From the NCBI GenBank assembly GCA_021773115.1, contig JAJFKS010000005.1, positions 163,390 to 227,389 of the forward strand: 64,000 nucleotides of DNA. The letters are read 5' to 3'. Shown here piece by piece: positions 37,670-48,581 of this stretch. The stretch comes from Woeseiaceae bacterium (GTDB taxonomy: Bacteria; Pseudomonadota; Gammaproteobacteria; Steroidobacterales; Woeseiaceae). The position numbers were made by a program, and so were the translations under genes. Position 1 is the first letter of the stretch. Each line of letters begins with the position of its first letter. Under the pieces are notes generated by a model. The model was not told where the DNA came from. It did not search any database and worked only from the letters and a program-made list of their open reading frames with translations.

Positions 37670-39073
37670 TTACAATCCCGAAGCAGGGCTCCGGGTATCG
37701 CCAGTGTCGCGAGGCAGAATCATTGTCATCCGAAGGCCCGGGTCAAGATTCTCTGTTCGCAGCTCACCCTTGTGCTGATCAACGACAGCTTTGACAAGAG
37801 AAAGGCCGAGGCCATTCCCCGGCTCTGATCTGGCAGTATCCAGCCGGACAAATCGCTGTTGTATGCGTAAATGATCCACCGCCGGCACACCACCACCGCT
37901 GTCGCTGACGGCGAGTTCGATCTGGCCGCCAAGCTCATTGATATCAATAGAAATGCTGCCGCCATACGGCGTGTACTTGACTGCGTTGTCCAACAGGTTT
38001 GCAAACGCCTGCGTGAGCAAGTCACGGTCACCGTAAATCAATACTTCTGGCTTAGACACAATGCTCAGAGTAACGCGCTTTTCATCTGCGGTGGCGCGAT
38101 AAAGCTCACACACACCGTCCACCAGCTCCATGACATTCAAAGTTGAAAAAGCTGTTCGATAGGCGCCGGATTCGATGCGAGCAATTCGTAGCAGTGCGTT
38201 GAAGGTCGCGAGTAGTTGATCCGACTCCGCGACACACTTTTCGAGCTCCGATGACATCGAAAGCTCGGTATGTGAGAGCGACTCCAGCCGGTTTCTCAAA
38301 CGGGTTAGTGGTGTTTTTAGATCATGCGCGACGCTGTCTCCAACGTGGCGCACATTATCGAGCAGAATTTCGATCTTCGACAACATGTCGTTGATCATAA
38401 TGGCAAGATCGTGATACTCGTCGCGTGACCCGGTGATTGGTATCCGCTCATTGAGTTCGCCGTCCATGATTTGCCGGGCGGTGCGGTTGATTATCGCGAT
38501 CCGGCGCTGTGCGCTGGCACTCATAAGTGCGCCACCGGCGATAGCAAGAATCAGGACGACCGCAATGCCCCACACGGCGGCCCGCTCAAACACGACCTTC
38601 AGTTCTGTGAGTTCCCGCAAGTCGCGCCCGACAAGCAAACGATAATCCCGGCCGACAGACAATATATTTGCTCGAAATCGAGATACACCGGCGCCATTGT
38701 GCGTCGTGTCGAATTCGATTTGTCCTGTAGAATCAGTCGCCAGCGTTGGCCAGCGCCGTAGGTTGCCAGCCAATGGCGATAAGTTCGAATCGGCAAAAAG
38801 ATAAATAGCCCCGCCGTCGGGCGAGCGCCGGACGCGCTCGGCCAGCACGTCAACCAGGCCAGTAACCCCGCGGCGTTCGTATTGCTCAGCCAGGCCAAGG
38901 ATCTCGCTCTCGATCGTGGCATCAATCTGGCGTCCGACACTGCCTATCGTTGCCCAGTACAGGATCGCGAAGAGAACCAGGGCGGACACCACGAACAATG
39001 CGGCATAGACAAGCGCCAGCCGAAAGGCACTGGTACGCATCAAAAGCCTGGCGTTCATCGGGGCATGTATCAT
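37670..39073 (-). CDS. Sensor histidine kinase with HAMP domain
   Basis: Two TMs, HAMP, H-box DSVAHDLKTPLTRLRNRL, N box FANLLDNAVKYTP, GNGLGLSLVKAVV. Confidence 0.93.
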   Translation of the reverse strand: MIHAPMNARLLMRTSAFRLALVYAALFVVSALVLFAILYWATIGSVGRQIDATIESEILGLAEQYERRGVTGLVDVLAERVRRSPDGGAIYLFADSNLSPLAGNLRRWPTLATDSTGQIEFDTTHNGAGVSRFRANILSVGRDYRLLVGRDLRELTELKVVFERAAVWGIAVVLILAIAGGALMSASAQRRIAIINRTARQIMDGELNERIPITGSRDEYHDLAIMINDMLSKIEILLDNVRHVGDSVAHDLKTPLTRLRNRLESLSHTELSMSSELEKCVAESDQLLATFNALLRIARIESGAYRTAFSTLNVMELVDGVCELYRATADEKRVTLSIVSKPEVLIYGDRDLLTQAFANLLDNAVKYTPYGGSISIDINELGGQIELAVSDSGGGVPAVDHLRIQQRFVRLDTARSEPGNGLGLSLVKAVVDQHKGELRTENLDPGLRMTMILPRDTGDTRSPASGL

Positions 39074-39813
39074 TTGCCCAGTTCCTCGATGCGGTAGCCG
39101 GCACCGCGAACGGTATGCAGGAGTTGACGCGTATATCCCTTGTCGATCTTGCCACGCAGGCGGCTCATGTGAACGTCAATGACATTGGTCTGCGGGTCAA
39201 AATGGTAACCCCACACCGCCTCGAGCAGCATTGTCCGGGTGACAACCTGGCCTGCATGGCGCATCAGGTATTCCAGCAGCAGGAACTCCCTCGGCTGTAA
39301 ATCGATGCCCTGGCCGGAACGCGATACGCTGCGCCGCAACAGGTCCATCCTGAGATCCGCGACTTCGAGCGTCGTCAACTCACCGTCCGACGGTGCCGAC
39401 GGGCGCCGCAATAGCGCCTCGACACGCGCCTGCAATTCGACAAAGGCGAAAGGTTTGACGAGATAGTCATCGCTGCCGGCCTTGAGCCCGTCGACACGAT
39501 CTGCAACCTCGTCCAGCGCCGACAGAATCAGTACCGGTACGTGGATATTCGACGCACGGATTGTGCGGATGATCGTAAGCCCATCCACTTCGGGGAGCAT
39601 CCTGTCGACGATCAGCATGTCGTAAGACTCAGTCGTCGCCAGGAACAGTCCATCCTTGCCGGAGTTCGCACAGTCAACGACGTAACCGGCCTGTTGCAGA
39701 CCGCCGACAATAAACGATGCGACATCCTTGTCGTCTTCAATGATCAAAATGCGCACGTCGACGACCAACCCCTGGCGTATGCCAACCGCAAAGTAGACTG
39801 TCGAATCTCTCAC
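39070..39813 (-). CDS. OmpR/PhoB-family response regulator
   Basis: ILIIEDDKDVASFIV, MLIVDRMLPEVDGL, KPFAFVELQARV, winged-helix C-terminus; 4 bp overlap with the kinase. Confidence 0.95.
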   Translation of the reverse strand: MRDSTVYFAVGIRQGLVVDVRILIIEDDKDVASFIVGGLQQAGYVVDCANSGKDGLFLATTESYDMLIVDRMLPEVDGLTIIRTIRASNIHVPVLILSALDEVADRVDGLKAGSDDYLVKPFAFVELQARVEALLRRPSAPSDGELTTLEVADLRMDLLRRSVSRSGQGIDLQPREFLLLEYLMRHAGQVVTRTMLLEAVWGYHFDPQTNVIDVHMSRLRGKIDKGYTRQLLHTVRGAGYRIEELGK

Positions 39814-39950
39814 GAATACGGTCGTGAATGAAGAATAGATTTTAAACCTTACAAATTATTAATGTGCACGAAAACGGGCGTTAATGTTTGCCCGCGTACC
39901 TTCAGCTGTGAGACGCGACAGTCGCGTTAATGGTTTGAGGAGTTACGAGA

Positions 39951-41447
39951 ATGAAACAAAGAGCTTATCGAAGTCCTGTCGCTGTGCGGTGGATTGGTAT
40001 CGTTTCCGCACTGGCATTCATTGTTGCCGGGGCCGCAAGCGTGCTACCGGTAGCCTACGGTTCCAGCCAGGCTGGGCCATCAGTTTTCGAAGTGCCTGCC
40101 ACGACGAAGTCATTTGCGGACGTTGTTGAGATGGTGAGCCCGGCAGTGGTTGCGATTTCGATAAGCAAGCAAGCAGCAGCGTTGCCCGCTTCCGCATTTC
40201 CCCGCCACGGCGGGCAGGGATCGCCGTTCGATGATTTCTTCGACCGCTTTTTCGACGCGCCGGGTATGGCGCCGCCGAATAGCAGTCCCGTGCAGGCCCT
40301 GGGATCTGGCTTCCTGGTCGAAAAATCAGGCTACATCGTCACAAATAACCACGTAGTCGACGGCGCAGACTCGATTCGAGTATTGTTTCAGGATGGGCGC
40401 GAACTCGAAGCGTCACTGGTTGGAACCGACCCGAAAACCGATCTCGCGTTGTTAAAAGTCGAGACTCAAGACAGCCTGCCGGCGCTCGCATTCGGTGATT
40501 CAGATCACGCCCGAGTTGGTGACTGGGTTCTGGCCATTGGAAATCCTTTTGGGCTTGGTGGCAGCGCCACCGCCGGCATTATATCGGCGCGTGGTCGAGA
40601 CATTCGATCCGGGCCGTATGATGACTACCTCCAGATTGACGCGCCTATCAATAGCGGCAATTCAGGCGGACCGGTATTCAATGCCGATGGAGAGGTCATA
40701 GGCGTCAATACCGCGATCTACTCACCTAACGGCGGCAATGTCGGTATTGGCTTCGCGATTCCTTCAAAGCAGGTGCAGACCATCGTAGCTGAGCTGAAGA
40801 CATCCGGAGTCGTGCACCGCGGTTGGCTGGGCGTGCAAATTCAGGATATCGACACCGCGCTGGCCGCGAGCCTTGGGCTGGACGAATCAACCGGTGCGTT
40901 GATCGCCGACGTCATTGCAGATAGCCCGGCGGCAAAGTCAGATTTGCAGATTGGCGATGTCATCATGCAGTTTGGAGCGGACAAAATCGCGTCCGCTAAA
41001 GCGCTGAGTATCGCCGTTGCCAACACGGATCCCGCCATCAAAGTGCCGGTAAAAATACTCAGGGACGGCAAAAACAAAACCATACAGGTGAAACTCGGCG
41101 AATCTGAACTCGCGACGGCAAACGTCAGCGGCGGGACCGGGAAGTCAAATGCTGTCGGTGGCGACCTTGGGTTGGGATTGTCGAATCTGACGGATAATGA
41201 ACGCCAGCAGCTCGGCTTGCCGAATGACTATCCCGGCGTGATCATTCGTAAGGTCGACCCGAGCAGCTCGGCGGCCAGCCAGGGACTGCGGCCGGGCGAC
41301 GTAATCTCGCGAGTGGGATCGACGACCGTTCATAACGTCGCAGAAGCAAGCGCGGCAATCGGTAAAGCGAAAAAAACAGGCAAGAGTGCGGCACTACTGG
41401 TAAGGCGTCGCGATGGGCAGCAGTACGTCTCGGTTGCGTTTTCGTAA
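39951..41447 (+). CDS. DegP/HtrA-like periplasmic serine protease with two PDZ domains
   Basis: Catalytic triad motifs TNNHVVDG, TDLALLKV, INSGNSGGPVFN; two PDZ-like regions. Confidence 0.94.
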   Translation: MKQRAYRSPVAVRWIGIVSALAFIVAGAASVLPVAYGSSQAGPSVFEVPATTKSFADVVEMVSPAVVAISISKQAAALPASAFPRHGGQGSPFDDFFDRFFDAPGMAPPNSSPVQALGSGFLVEKSGYIVTNNHVVDGADSIRVLFQDGRELEASLVGTDPKTDLALLKVETQDSLPALAFGDSDHARVGDWVLAIGNPFGLGGSATAGIISARGRDIRSGPYDDYLQIDAPINSGNSGGPVFNADGEVIGVNTAIYSPNGGNVGIGFAIPSKQVQTIVAELKTSGVVHRGWLGVQIQDIDTALAASLGLDESTGALIADVIADSPAAKSDLQIGDVIMQFGADKIASAKALSIAVANTDPAIKVPVKILRDGKNKTIQVKLGESELATANVSGGTGKSNAVGGDLGLGLSNLTDNERQQLGLPNDYPGVIIRKVDPSSSAASQGLRPGDVISRVGSTTVHNVAEASAAIGKAKKTGKSAALLVRRRDGQQYVSVAFS

Positions 41448-41555
41448 CCGTCACAGAGTTTTTTGATAATGCAGAAAACCGGCGGACCGTATTTCTGGTC
41501 TTGCCTGAAGAGCCCGGCTGAATTGCTCGCCGGATGACTATGAAGAGGAATTAGC

Positions 41556-42188
41556 ATGAAAAAGGGATACGCATTACAGATCGTACCAATCGCGTTGGCC
41601 ACATTACTCATGGTGACCGCCTGCGACGCCAAGCCAAAGGCCGAAAACCTTGTCGTCGAAGAAGATATCGTCCTGAACGACGGCGCCGTGACCACGGAAT
41701 GGATTGTTGATGAGATCGTGCCGATACCGGCACTAAAGTCGCCAGGCGTCGGTGGAGCCCGGCCATCCACGAATCACATCTGGGTTCCGGGCGAATGGAT
41801 GCGTAACGGTGATGTCTGGGAATGGGTTAGCGGCTCATGGAAAAAGCCGCCATTCAAAAACGCAAGCTGGACGGCTGGTCACTGGCGCTTCGACGCTGAC
41901 AAATGGCATTGGACTCCCGGGTATTGGGTCGTTTCGCGTCGTCCACACCTCGTGTCGGAAAAGCCAGCGGCACCAGCCTTGCTCACTGAGACGAAACCGG
42001 AAAAACCGTCAGACCACAATCACTGGATCGCTGGCTACTGGGACTGGGATGGATCCTGGTACTGGATTCCCGGCTATTGGACAAGCAAGCCGAAGCCGGA
42101 CGCCGAATGGGCTCCCGGTCACTGGGATGACTTCGGTGTGGACGGCCACTATCGATGGATTGGTGGTCACTGGCACGTGAACGACTAA
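41556..42188 (+). CDS. YXWGXW/WxxGxW-repeat lipoprotein
   Basis: Repeated WVPGEW...WEWVSGSW...WTAGHW...WHWTPGYW...WIAGYW...WYWIPGYW...WAPGHW...WIGGHW; lipobox LLMVTAC. Confidence 0.85.
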   Translation: MKKGYALQIVPIALATLLMVTACDAKPKAENLVVEEDIVLNDGAVTTEWIVDEIVPIPALKSPGVGGARPSTNHIWVPGEWMRNGDVWEWVSGSWKKPPFKNASWTAGHWRFDADKWHWTPGYWVVSRRPHLVSEKPAAPALLTETKPEKPSDHNHWIAGYWDWDGSWYWIPGYWTSKPKPDAEWAPGHWDDFGVDGHYRWIGGHWHVND

Positions 42189-42559
42189 CGGGAGTAAAAA
42201 TGCCGACCGAACAGGTCGTCAGCCCAGCTCAGTCGCCGCATCACTTTGTGCGTCCATGCCTTAGAGTACAGTCGTCAACAGAACATGGCAGAATGACACA
42301 GGCAGATGCCAATACCGATCCAGACCAAAATATCCATTGGGGCGTCTCAGCAGTGAACGACGGAACGACGATCCGGCGATAGTACGCTGTTTGTCGATAT
42401 TCGCACGGTAAGGTTGCAGCAACGAGAGCGAGGGAGGGGCACCATCAAGATAAGCACTGCGCGTAACGATGTCTCCGTATACCGCCATCTGGAAAGCGAG
42501 AGGATGGTAGCCGGAGTATCGTTTCGGGGGATGATTAAGGTCCGCCGCGCCGAACTCGA

Positions 42560-45088
42560 ATGAAACGACACACGGTTGCTATTGCCGACATCTACGAAGC
42601 GATCGTTCTGCAGCGGCCGCTCGTGACGCTCATGGTCATTGCCGTTGTCGTGCTGGGTTTTGGCTGGTTCACGCAGGATTTTCGATTGGACGCGAGTTCC
42701 GATTCGTTGGTCCTCGAACAGGATTACGACCTCGAGTACTACCGGTTTCTTCGTGCCAGGTATGGTTCCGATGATTACCTGATCCTGACGTATTCGCCAC
42801 GCGACGACCTGTTCAGTGATGAAGTCCTGCAGGACATTGCCGAATTACGCGGCAAGCTACGCGGCTTGAAGAATGTCAAATCCGTTACCAGCATTCTCGA
42901 CGTACCGCTGGTCATGAGCCCGGCCGCGAACCTTCGAAACCTTAACGCTGGCATTCGTCACCTGGAAGACCCGGACACCGATCGTCAACTGGCTCGAACC
43001 GAGTTATTAAGCAGTCCACTTTATCGCGATCTTATCGTTAGCAGCGACGGCAGTACCACGGCGATTACGATTGCATTCCAGACCGACGAAGCCTTACGTC
43101 AGCTACGTGACGAACGTGCTGCACTACGCGACATGGCACTTGCCGGGACGCTGGACGAAAGCGACGCCGAGCGCTTGTCCACTGTGACCAGCGCGTACGA
43201 CAAGGCAAGCGATGAGGCTATGTTGCGACAGGCACAGACGATAAGCGCCGTGCGTGAGATCATGCGTGAGCATCAGGACCTTGCCCAACTGCACGCAGGT
43301 GGAGTCCCGATGATTGCGTCCGACTCCATAGCCTTTATTCGCAGTGACTTGTTAATATTCGGTGCAGCCGTGTTTGGGTTCCTGATCCTGACACTCACGG
43401 TACTGTTTCGAAAACCCCGCTGGATAATTTTGCCGCTGCTGACTTGTGTCGCTGCGAGTATCGTCCTGACCGGCATGATTGGAATGCTGAATTGGCGCGT
43501 GACAGTGGTGTCGTCCAATTTCGTGTCGCTGATACTGATACTTTGCCTCGCGCTGACCTTGCATTTTATTGTTCGGTATCGAGAGATTCACGAAGGCCAG
43601 CCGGAAGCCAGCCAATTCGTTTTGGTATCGGCGACAGTCCGAAAAATATTCGTGCCGTGTTTGTACACGGCAATGACGACGATTGTCGCATTTGGCTCAT
43701 TGCTGATTAGCGGAATTCGGCCTGTGATCGACTTCGGCCTGATGATGTCAATCGGCGTTATCGTCTCGTTGGTGCTGGCATTCACGTTGTTTCCGGCAAG
43801 CCTGATGCTCATGAAGCCAGGTGAACCGACTGTTCGAAATGATATGACCGCACGAATTACCGGGTTCTTTGCGGCGGTAATTCAACGCCACCCAAGGGCG
43901 ACCATCATATCCTGGCTGCTTCTGACCACAGCAGGCCTTGCCGGGCTCGGCAGGCTGTCGATTGACAATCGCTTTATCGACTACTACAAGCAATCGACTG
44001 AGATTTATCAGGGCATGCTGTTAATTGATAGCAAGTTGGGTGGCACGACGCCGCTTGATGTGATCATCGACGCCCCACGTGACGTTGAACCCGATGCGGA
44101 CGAGAGTTCGCCGGAGGAGGCCGAGCTTGAGTACATCTTTGCTGAAGACGATGACAGTGATGTGGGATTTACGGCGACGAGCTACTGGTATAACAGCCGT
44201 CAACTTGGTCAGGTCATCGCAATTCATGATTATCTCGACGAACTGCATGACACCGGCAAGGTAATTTCGCTTGCGACGACCGCAAGACTGCTGGATACGC
44301 TTGAGCCAGGTGTACTGGACGATAACATCGCGTTGTCGATTATTTACAAGCGTATTCCGGACGATGTACGCGATGCTCTCATCACGCCGTACCTCTCAGC
44401 AGATGGCCAGCAGCTACGCTTTAGTGTGCGGGTTTACGAGAGCGACCCCCGACTTAAGAGAAACGCTCTGCTGCAGCAGATACGGGCTGACCTGCAAAGC
44501 CGGTTTGGCTTCGATAATTCACAAATCCACTTAAACGGTATGCTCGTCCTGTATAACAACCTGTTGCAAAGCCTTTTCAGCTCCCAGATTTTGACGCTTG
44601 CAGCCGTTATCGCGGCGATCTTCCTCATGTTCATCGCGCTGTTTCGATCCCTGAAGCTCGCGCTGGTTGGAATCGTGCCAACAGCGGTGTCTGCAGGCAT
44701 GGTCCTCGGTCTGATGGGCTGGTTACAAATTCCACTCGACCTCATGACCATCACAATTGCCGCGATCGCTGTTGGTATTGGCGTCGACGATACCATTCAC
44801 TATGTGCATCGGTTCAAACGCGAATTTTCAATCGATTCAAACTATTGGCAGGCAGTCGAGCGTTGTCACCTGAGCATCGGACGGGCGATGTATTACACCA
44901 GTATTACAGTCATTCTGGGCTTCTCCATTCTGGTGCTCTCCCGATTCGTACCAACGATTCACTTCGGTGTGTTGACGAGCCTGGCAATGGCGGTCGCGCT
45001 ACTTGCAAACATCACGCTGCTTCCTGCGCTAATTGTGGCATTCAGGGCTGTGAAACCGCATCTGTCAGCCCGCCAGCTGCTCAATTGA
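42560..45088 (+). CDS. MMPL/RND-superfamily exporter
   Basis: Two sets of TMs around large periplasmic loops; GIGVDDTIHYVHRFKRE motif. Confidence 0.9.
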   Translation: MKRHTVAIADIYEAIVLQRPLVTLMVIAVVVLGFGWFTQDFRLDASSDSLVLEQDYDLEYYRFLRARYGSDDYLILTYSPRDDLFSDEVLQDIAELRGKLRGLKNVKSVTSILDVPLVMSPAANLRNLNAGIRHLEDPDTDRQLARTELLSSPLYRDLIVSSDGSTTAITIAFQTDEALRQLRDERAALRDMALAGTLDESDAERLSTVTSAYDKASDEAMLRQAQTISAVREIMREHQDLAQLHAGGVPMIASDSIAFIRSDLLIFGAAVFGFLILTLTVLFRKPRWIILPLLTCVAASIVLTGMIGMLNWRVTVVSSNFVSLILILCLALTLHFIVRYREIHEGQPEASQFVLVSATVRKIFVPCLYTAMTTIVAFGSLLISGIRPVIDFGLMMSIGVIVSLVLAFTLFPASLMLMKPGEPTVRNDMTARITGFFAAVIQRHPRATIISWLLLTTAGLAGLGRLSIDNRFIDYYKQSTEIYQGMLLIDSKLGGTTPLDVIIDAPRDVEPDADESSPEEAELEYIFAEDDDSDVGFTATSYWYNSRQLGQVIAIHDYLDELHDTGKVISLATTARLLDTLEPGVLDDNIALSIIYKRIPDDVRDALITPYLSADGQQLRFSVRVYESDPRLKRNALLQQIRADLQSRFGFDNSQIHLNGMLVLYNNLLQSLFSSQILTLAAVIAAIFLMFIALFRSLKLALVGIVPTAVSAGMVLGLMGWLQIPLDLMTITIAAIAVGIGVDDTIHYVHRFKREFSIDSNYWQAVERCHLSIGRAMYYTSITVILGFSILVLSRFVPTIHFGVLTSLAMAVALLANITLLPALIVAFRAVKPHLSARQLLN

Positions 45089-45179
45089 ACTACCATTGAA
45101 AGTAAGGATTGACCACTGCGTGCCAACACAGGCCGCTGTCGAAGGAAGACATGTAATAACGCCCCACATGCTGGCTTAT

Positions 45180-45476
45180 CTATCCCCCGGCGACCGCACC
45201 TATGATCATGAACGGCACATCGCCCGTTACAACGGCTCTTGGTAATTCTTCGTCCGGTGAATCGTGTGTTACGTCCTCGCCGGCAGCAAAGAATCGAACC
45301 CTTGGTCGCCGCGCCAGGGTCACATGCTCACGTACGGTTCCCTTAAGCATTGGATAACGTGCTTCCAATGCGTCGAGCACGGTACGTTGCGTAACCGAAT
45401 CAGCAACCTCCAGCGCTACCTCGCGGTCGCAACGGGCCAGAGTCTGAAGATGAAACGGCAACACGACACGGATCAT
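45180..45476 (-). CDS. MoaD/ThiS-family (beta-grasp) protein ending in Gly-Gly
   Basis: [98 protein letters not shown]; start overlaps the upstream BNR gene by ATGA. Confidence 0.82.
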   Translation of the reverse strand: MIRVVLPFHLQTLARCDREVALEVADSVTQRTVLDALEARYPMLKGTVREHVTLARRPRVRFFAAGEDVTHDSPDEELPRAVVTGDVPFMIIGAVAGG

Positions 45477-46660
45477 GGGACAACGTGTACCTCGACCGAC
45501 AGCACCGCCGGCAGGTCGCGAACGATCGCCTCCCAGCTGTCGCCCTCGTCGTTGGAGGCGTACACCTGCCCGCCGGTAGTACCGAAGTAGATGCCACAAG
45601 GGTCAGCCGTATCCACGGTCATCGCATCGCGCAACACGTTAACGTAACAGTGTTCCTGTGGGAGCCCCTTGGTGAGTGCTTCCCATTCCTCGCCGCCGGA
45701 ACGACTGCGGTAGACACGAAGTTTGCCCTCGGGTGGGTAGTGCAGGGAGTCGCTTAAAATAGGCACGACGTATATGGTTTCCGGATCGTGAGCGTGCACA
45801 GCAATCGGAAAACCAAAATCGCTTGGCAAATTGCCGCTCACTTCACGCCATGAATCGCCACCGTCATCGCTGCGCAAAACGTCCCAGTGTTTTTGCATGT
45901 ACAGCGTGTTTGGGTTCGACGGATGCATCGCGATACGGTGTACGCAGTGCCCGACTTCGGCAGTTGGGTCCGGTATGTACAAGGAATTCAAACCGCGGTT
46001 GATCGGCTTCCAGTTTTGACCGCCGTCATCAGAGCGGAACGCACCCGCCGCCGATATGGCACAGAAAATGCGCTCCTTATTCGTCGGGTCGAGCACGATA
46101 GTGTGCAGACACATGCCGCCGGCACCCGGTGACCAATTTGGCCCCGACTCATGGCCACGAAGGCCTGCGAGTTCATGCCAGGTCACGCCGCCATCCGTCG
46201 TCCTGAACAGGGCCGCGTCCTCGACGCCGGCGTAGCAGGTGTCGAGATCGTCAAGTGACGGCTCGAGATGCCAGACCCGGGCAAATTCCCATGGATGTTG
46301 TGTGCCGTCGTACCATTGGTGTGTCGTCAGTGGTTTACCGGTCTCGTCGGAGGTGTCGTAAATAAACATGTTGCTCATGCCCTGCGGCATGCCGGACGCA
46401 TCAACTTTTGGCTCGCTACCATCGGAGCCCGGTTGTGACCAGGTCTTGCCGCCGTCGTCCGAGCGCTGAATGATCTGCCCAAACCAGCTTGATGTCTGCG
46501 AGGCGTAGATGCGGTCGGGGTCCAGCGGCGAGGCTTTCATGTGATAGATCTCCCAGCCGGCAAAATGCGGGCCGTCGATCGACCATTTTTTGCGCTTGCT
46601 GTCGGAGCTCAGGATGAAGCCGCCTTTACGGGTACCGACGAGAAGTCGAATAGTCGTCAT
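45473..46660 (-). CDS. BNR/YVTN (sialidase-like beta-propeller) repeat protein
   Basis: Repeated Asp-box motifs: [66 protein letters not shown]. Confidence 0.9.
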   Translation of the reverse strand: MTTIRLLVGTRKGGFILSSDSKRKKWSIDGPHFAGWEIYHMKASPLDPDRIYASQTSSWFGQIIQRSDDGGKTWSQPGSDGSEPKVDASGMPQGMSNMFIYDTSDETGKPLTTHQWYDGTQHPWEFARVWHLEPSLDDLDTCYAGVEDAALFRTTDGGVTWHELAGLRGHESGPNWSPGAGGMCLHTIVLDPTNKERIFCAISAAGAFRSDDGGQNWKPINRGLNSLYIPDPTAEVGHCVHRIAMHPSNPNTLYMQKHWDVLRSDDGGDSWREVSGNLPSDFGFPIAVHAHDPETIYVVPILSDSLHYPPEGKLRVYRSRSGGEEWEALTKGLPQEHCYVNVLRDAMTVDTADPCGIYFGTTGGQVYASNDEGDSWEAIVRDLPAVLSVEVHVVP

Positions 46661-46713
46661 GAGCCGTCTCCTTTTTCCTGGATTATGCGCCTGCGGATCG
46701 CAAATGGAATACC

Positions 46714-47808
46714 TCAGGCACCAATAAATCTAGCATAAACACTGCGTGCTACAGCAGGATCGTCGGTTCCTTTTATGATTGCGCGTCCGTCCGGGAACAA
46801 GCTGATCTCGTAGTTTGCGTCTGGCTTGCTTATCGTCGCACGCAACATGAAATCGTTTTTGCTCACCTCGCCGTGGTCACGCAAGCGCTTCGCGACTGCA
46901 TCGATGTCGATACCGCCGGCCTGTTGGCGGTGCCGAAGTTGCACCGCATTGCGCCCGCACAATACGGCGGCGCTGGAGCCGGCCTTGCCGTCGAGGAAAT
47001 CGAACTGTCGGTGCTTGCAGCAGGGACAATCGCCTTTCTCATACGCATCTCCGACTTTGAGTTGCATCAGTTCGTTTGACCAAAGATCGAGATTTAGCAA
47101 GCTGCGGCTGACACGATCATAATTAGCCGTGAGAATTTTCAGTGCTTCACTCACCTGAAAATTCGCGACGATACCGACGGCCGGCGCGATCACACCGCTG
47201 GTGTCGCAGGTAGCAAGCGTGCCCGGTGCTGGCGCATCCTCGAACAGGCAGCGAAAACAGGGCGTCGCGAAATTGTCGCCAGCGGCGTTTTCCCAGGGGC
47301 TGTCGCCGGCGCCGTGCGGAAGCACCGAAAAAGCCATGCCTGTGGTGCCGACCGCGGCCCCGTACACATAAGGTCTGGCACTTTTCACAGCAAGGTCGTT
47401 TGCGAGATAGCGCGTTTCGATGTTGTCGAGTCCGTCGACGAATACGTCAGCACCGTTCGCGTAACGTTCGATGTTGGTGTGGTTGATATCATCAACAATC
47501 GCGGTGACTTGTACACTTGAATTGATCATTGCGAGTTTACGCTTCGCCGCTTGTGCTTTCGGGGTACCGTCGGCAACATCATTCTCGTCGTACAGTACCT
47601 GGCGCTGCAGGTTTGTCAGTTCGACGAAATCACGATCAATGATAATGAGATGACCAACGCCGGCCCGTGCCAGCAAGTCGGCGGCTACGGAACCGAGTGC
47701 ACCGCAACCGAGCAGCAGCACGGTCGATTGCCGCAGGCGACGCTGCCCGTCCTCCCCGAAGCCGGGGAGCAGCATCTGGCGGTGATAGCGGGAGAGGTCG
47801 TCATTCAT
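46714..47808 (-). CDS. ThiF/MoeB/HesA-family adenylyltransferase (E1-like)
   Basis: [101 protein letters not shown], zinc Cys pairs, C-terminal [26 protein letters not shown]. Confidence 0.93.
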   Translation of the reverse strand: MNDDLSRYHRQMLLPGFGEDGQRRLRQSTVLLLGCGALGSVAADLLARAGVGHLIIIDRDFVELTNLQRQVLYDENDVADGTPKAQAAKRKLAMINSSVQVTAIVDDINHTNIERYANGADVFVDGLDNIETRYLANDLAVKSARPYVYGAAVGTTGMAFSVLPHGAGDSPWENAAGDNFATPCFRCLFEDAPAPGTLATCDTSGVIAPAVGIVANFQVSEALKILTANYDRVSRSLLNLDLWSNELMQLKVGDAYEKGDCPCCKHRQFDFLDGKAGSSAAVLCGRNAVQLRHRQQAGGIDIDAVAKRLRDHGEVSKNDFMLRATISKPDANYEISLFPDGRAIIKGTDDPAVARSVYARFIGA

Positions 47809-47915
47809 GATTGAGACATTATCACTATTGTCGGCTTAACGCGGGATGGCAGGCACGCCTTGACGCAAGCGATTTTGACTGCCGATTTCGATGACGTGTA
47901 TCAGGCTGCTCCCAT

Positions 47916-47949
47916 AAAAAAGGCCTCCCTGCAAAAAAACAGGGAGGCC
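47916..47949 (-). terminator. Rho-independent terminator of the downstream-read minus-strand gene 47985..48434
   Basis: Minus strand GGCCTCCCTG-TTTTTTTG-CAGGGAGGCC followed by TTTTTT; perfect 10-bp stem. Confidence 0.9.
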
Positions 47950-47984
47950 CATTTGTCTCGAAACTTAAGCAAGCGTGATTGGGT

Positions 47985-48434
47985 CTACTTAAAGGTGATC
48001 TCACGCAACAGGTACTCACCGGTAATTTCACGAATATCCGGATAGGTAACGACAATTTTGTCGGATATTTTCTGGTTTTCTTCGCCCCACTTTTTCATGA
48101 AGGCGTTGTACTTGGCTTGGTCTGGCTGCATATCGGCTGCATTTTTCAACCTTACAACCAGAATGACGTTGAAGTCACCGCTGTTCGCTAATTGGCTGAC
48201 GTAAATACTGTAACTTTCAATCTGGCCCAATTCGACTGCCACGTCATTCGCTGGTGCCCATGTCGCTTTGAGCCCCTCAAGGTATTTGTCGATCATGTTG
48301 GAATCGACTTTGACTGTCGTTACATTCGACAAAATCGGGCTGATGTCGTAATCGGTCCACGGATCGAGGTCAGCACTCGCAACATTCGCGAGTCCGAATA
48401 GAGCCATTCCCACAAGCATGGTTCGTAGTTTCAT
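47985..48434 (-). CDS. Exported protein of unknown function
   Basis: Signal peptide MKLRTMLVGMALFGLANVASA; followed by a strong terminator. Confidence 0.7.
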   Translation of the reverse strand: MKLRTMLVGMALFGLANVASADLDPWTDYDISPILSNVTTVKVDSNMIDKYLEGLKATWAPANDVAVELGQIESYSIYVSQLANSGDFNVILVVRLKNAADMQPDQAKYNAFMKKWGEENQKISDKIVVTYPDIREITGEYLLREITFK

Positions 48435-48469
48435 TTTTGATCCCCATTTGATTTTTAATTGTTATCATT

Positions 48470-48499
48470 TGCAAATTATTCTCCTTGGAATAATTTGCA
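48470..48499. promoter_or_regulatory. Perfect inverted repeat in a divergent intergenic region
   Basis: TGCAAATTATT-CTCCTTGG-AATAATTTGCA; 11-bp arms, 8-bp spacer. Confidence 0.65.
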
Positions 48500-48581
48500 T
48501 TCACGAACACTACGCTACCGACGACGAGATAGCGAACCGTTTGCTATTCTTCGATTACACTAAAGAAATGGAGCCCGATTC

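Noticed and set aside
39814-39950. Short inverted repeat around GGGCG...TGCCC upstream of htrA
   Set aside because: Arms of only about 4-5 bp, expected often by chance at this GC content.
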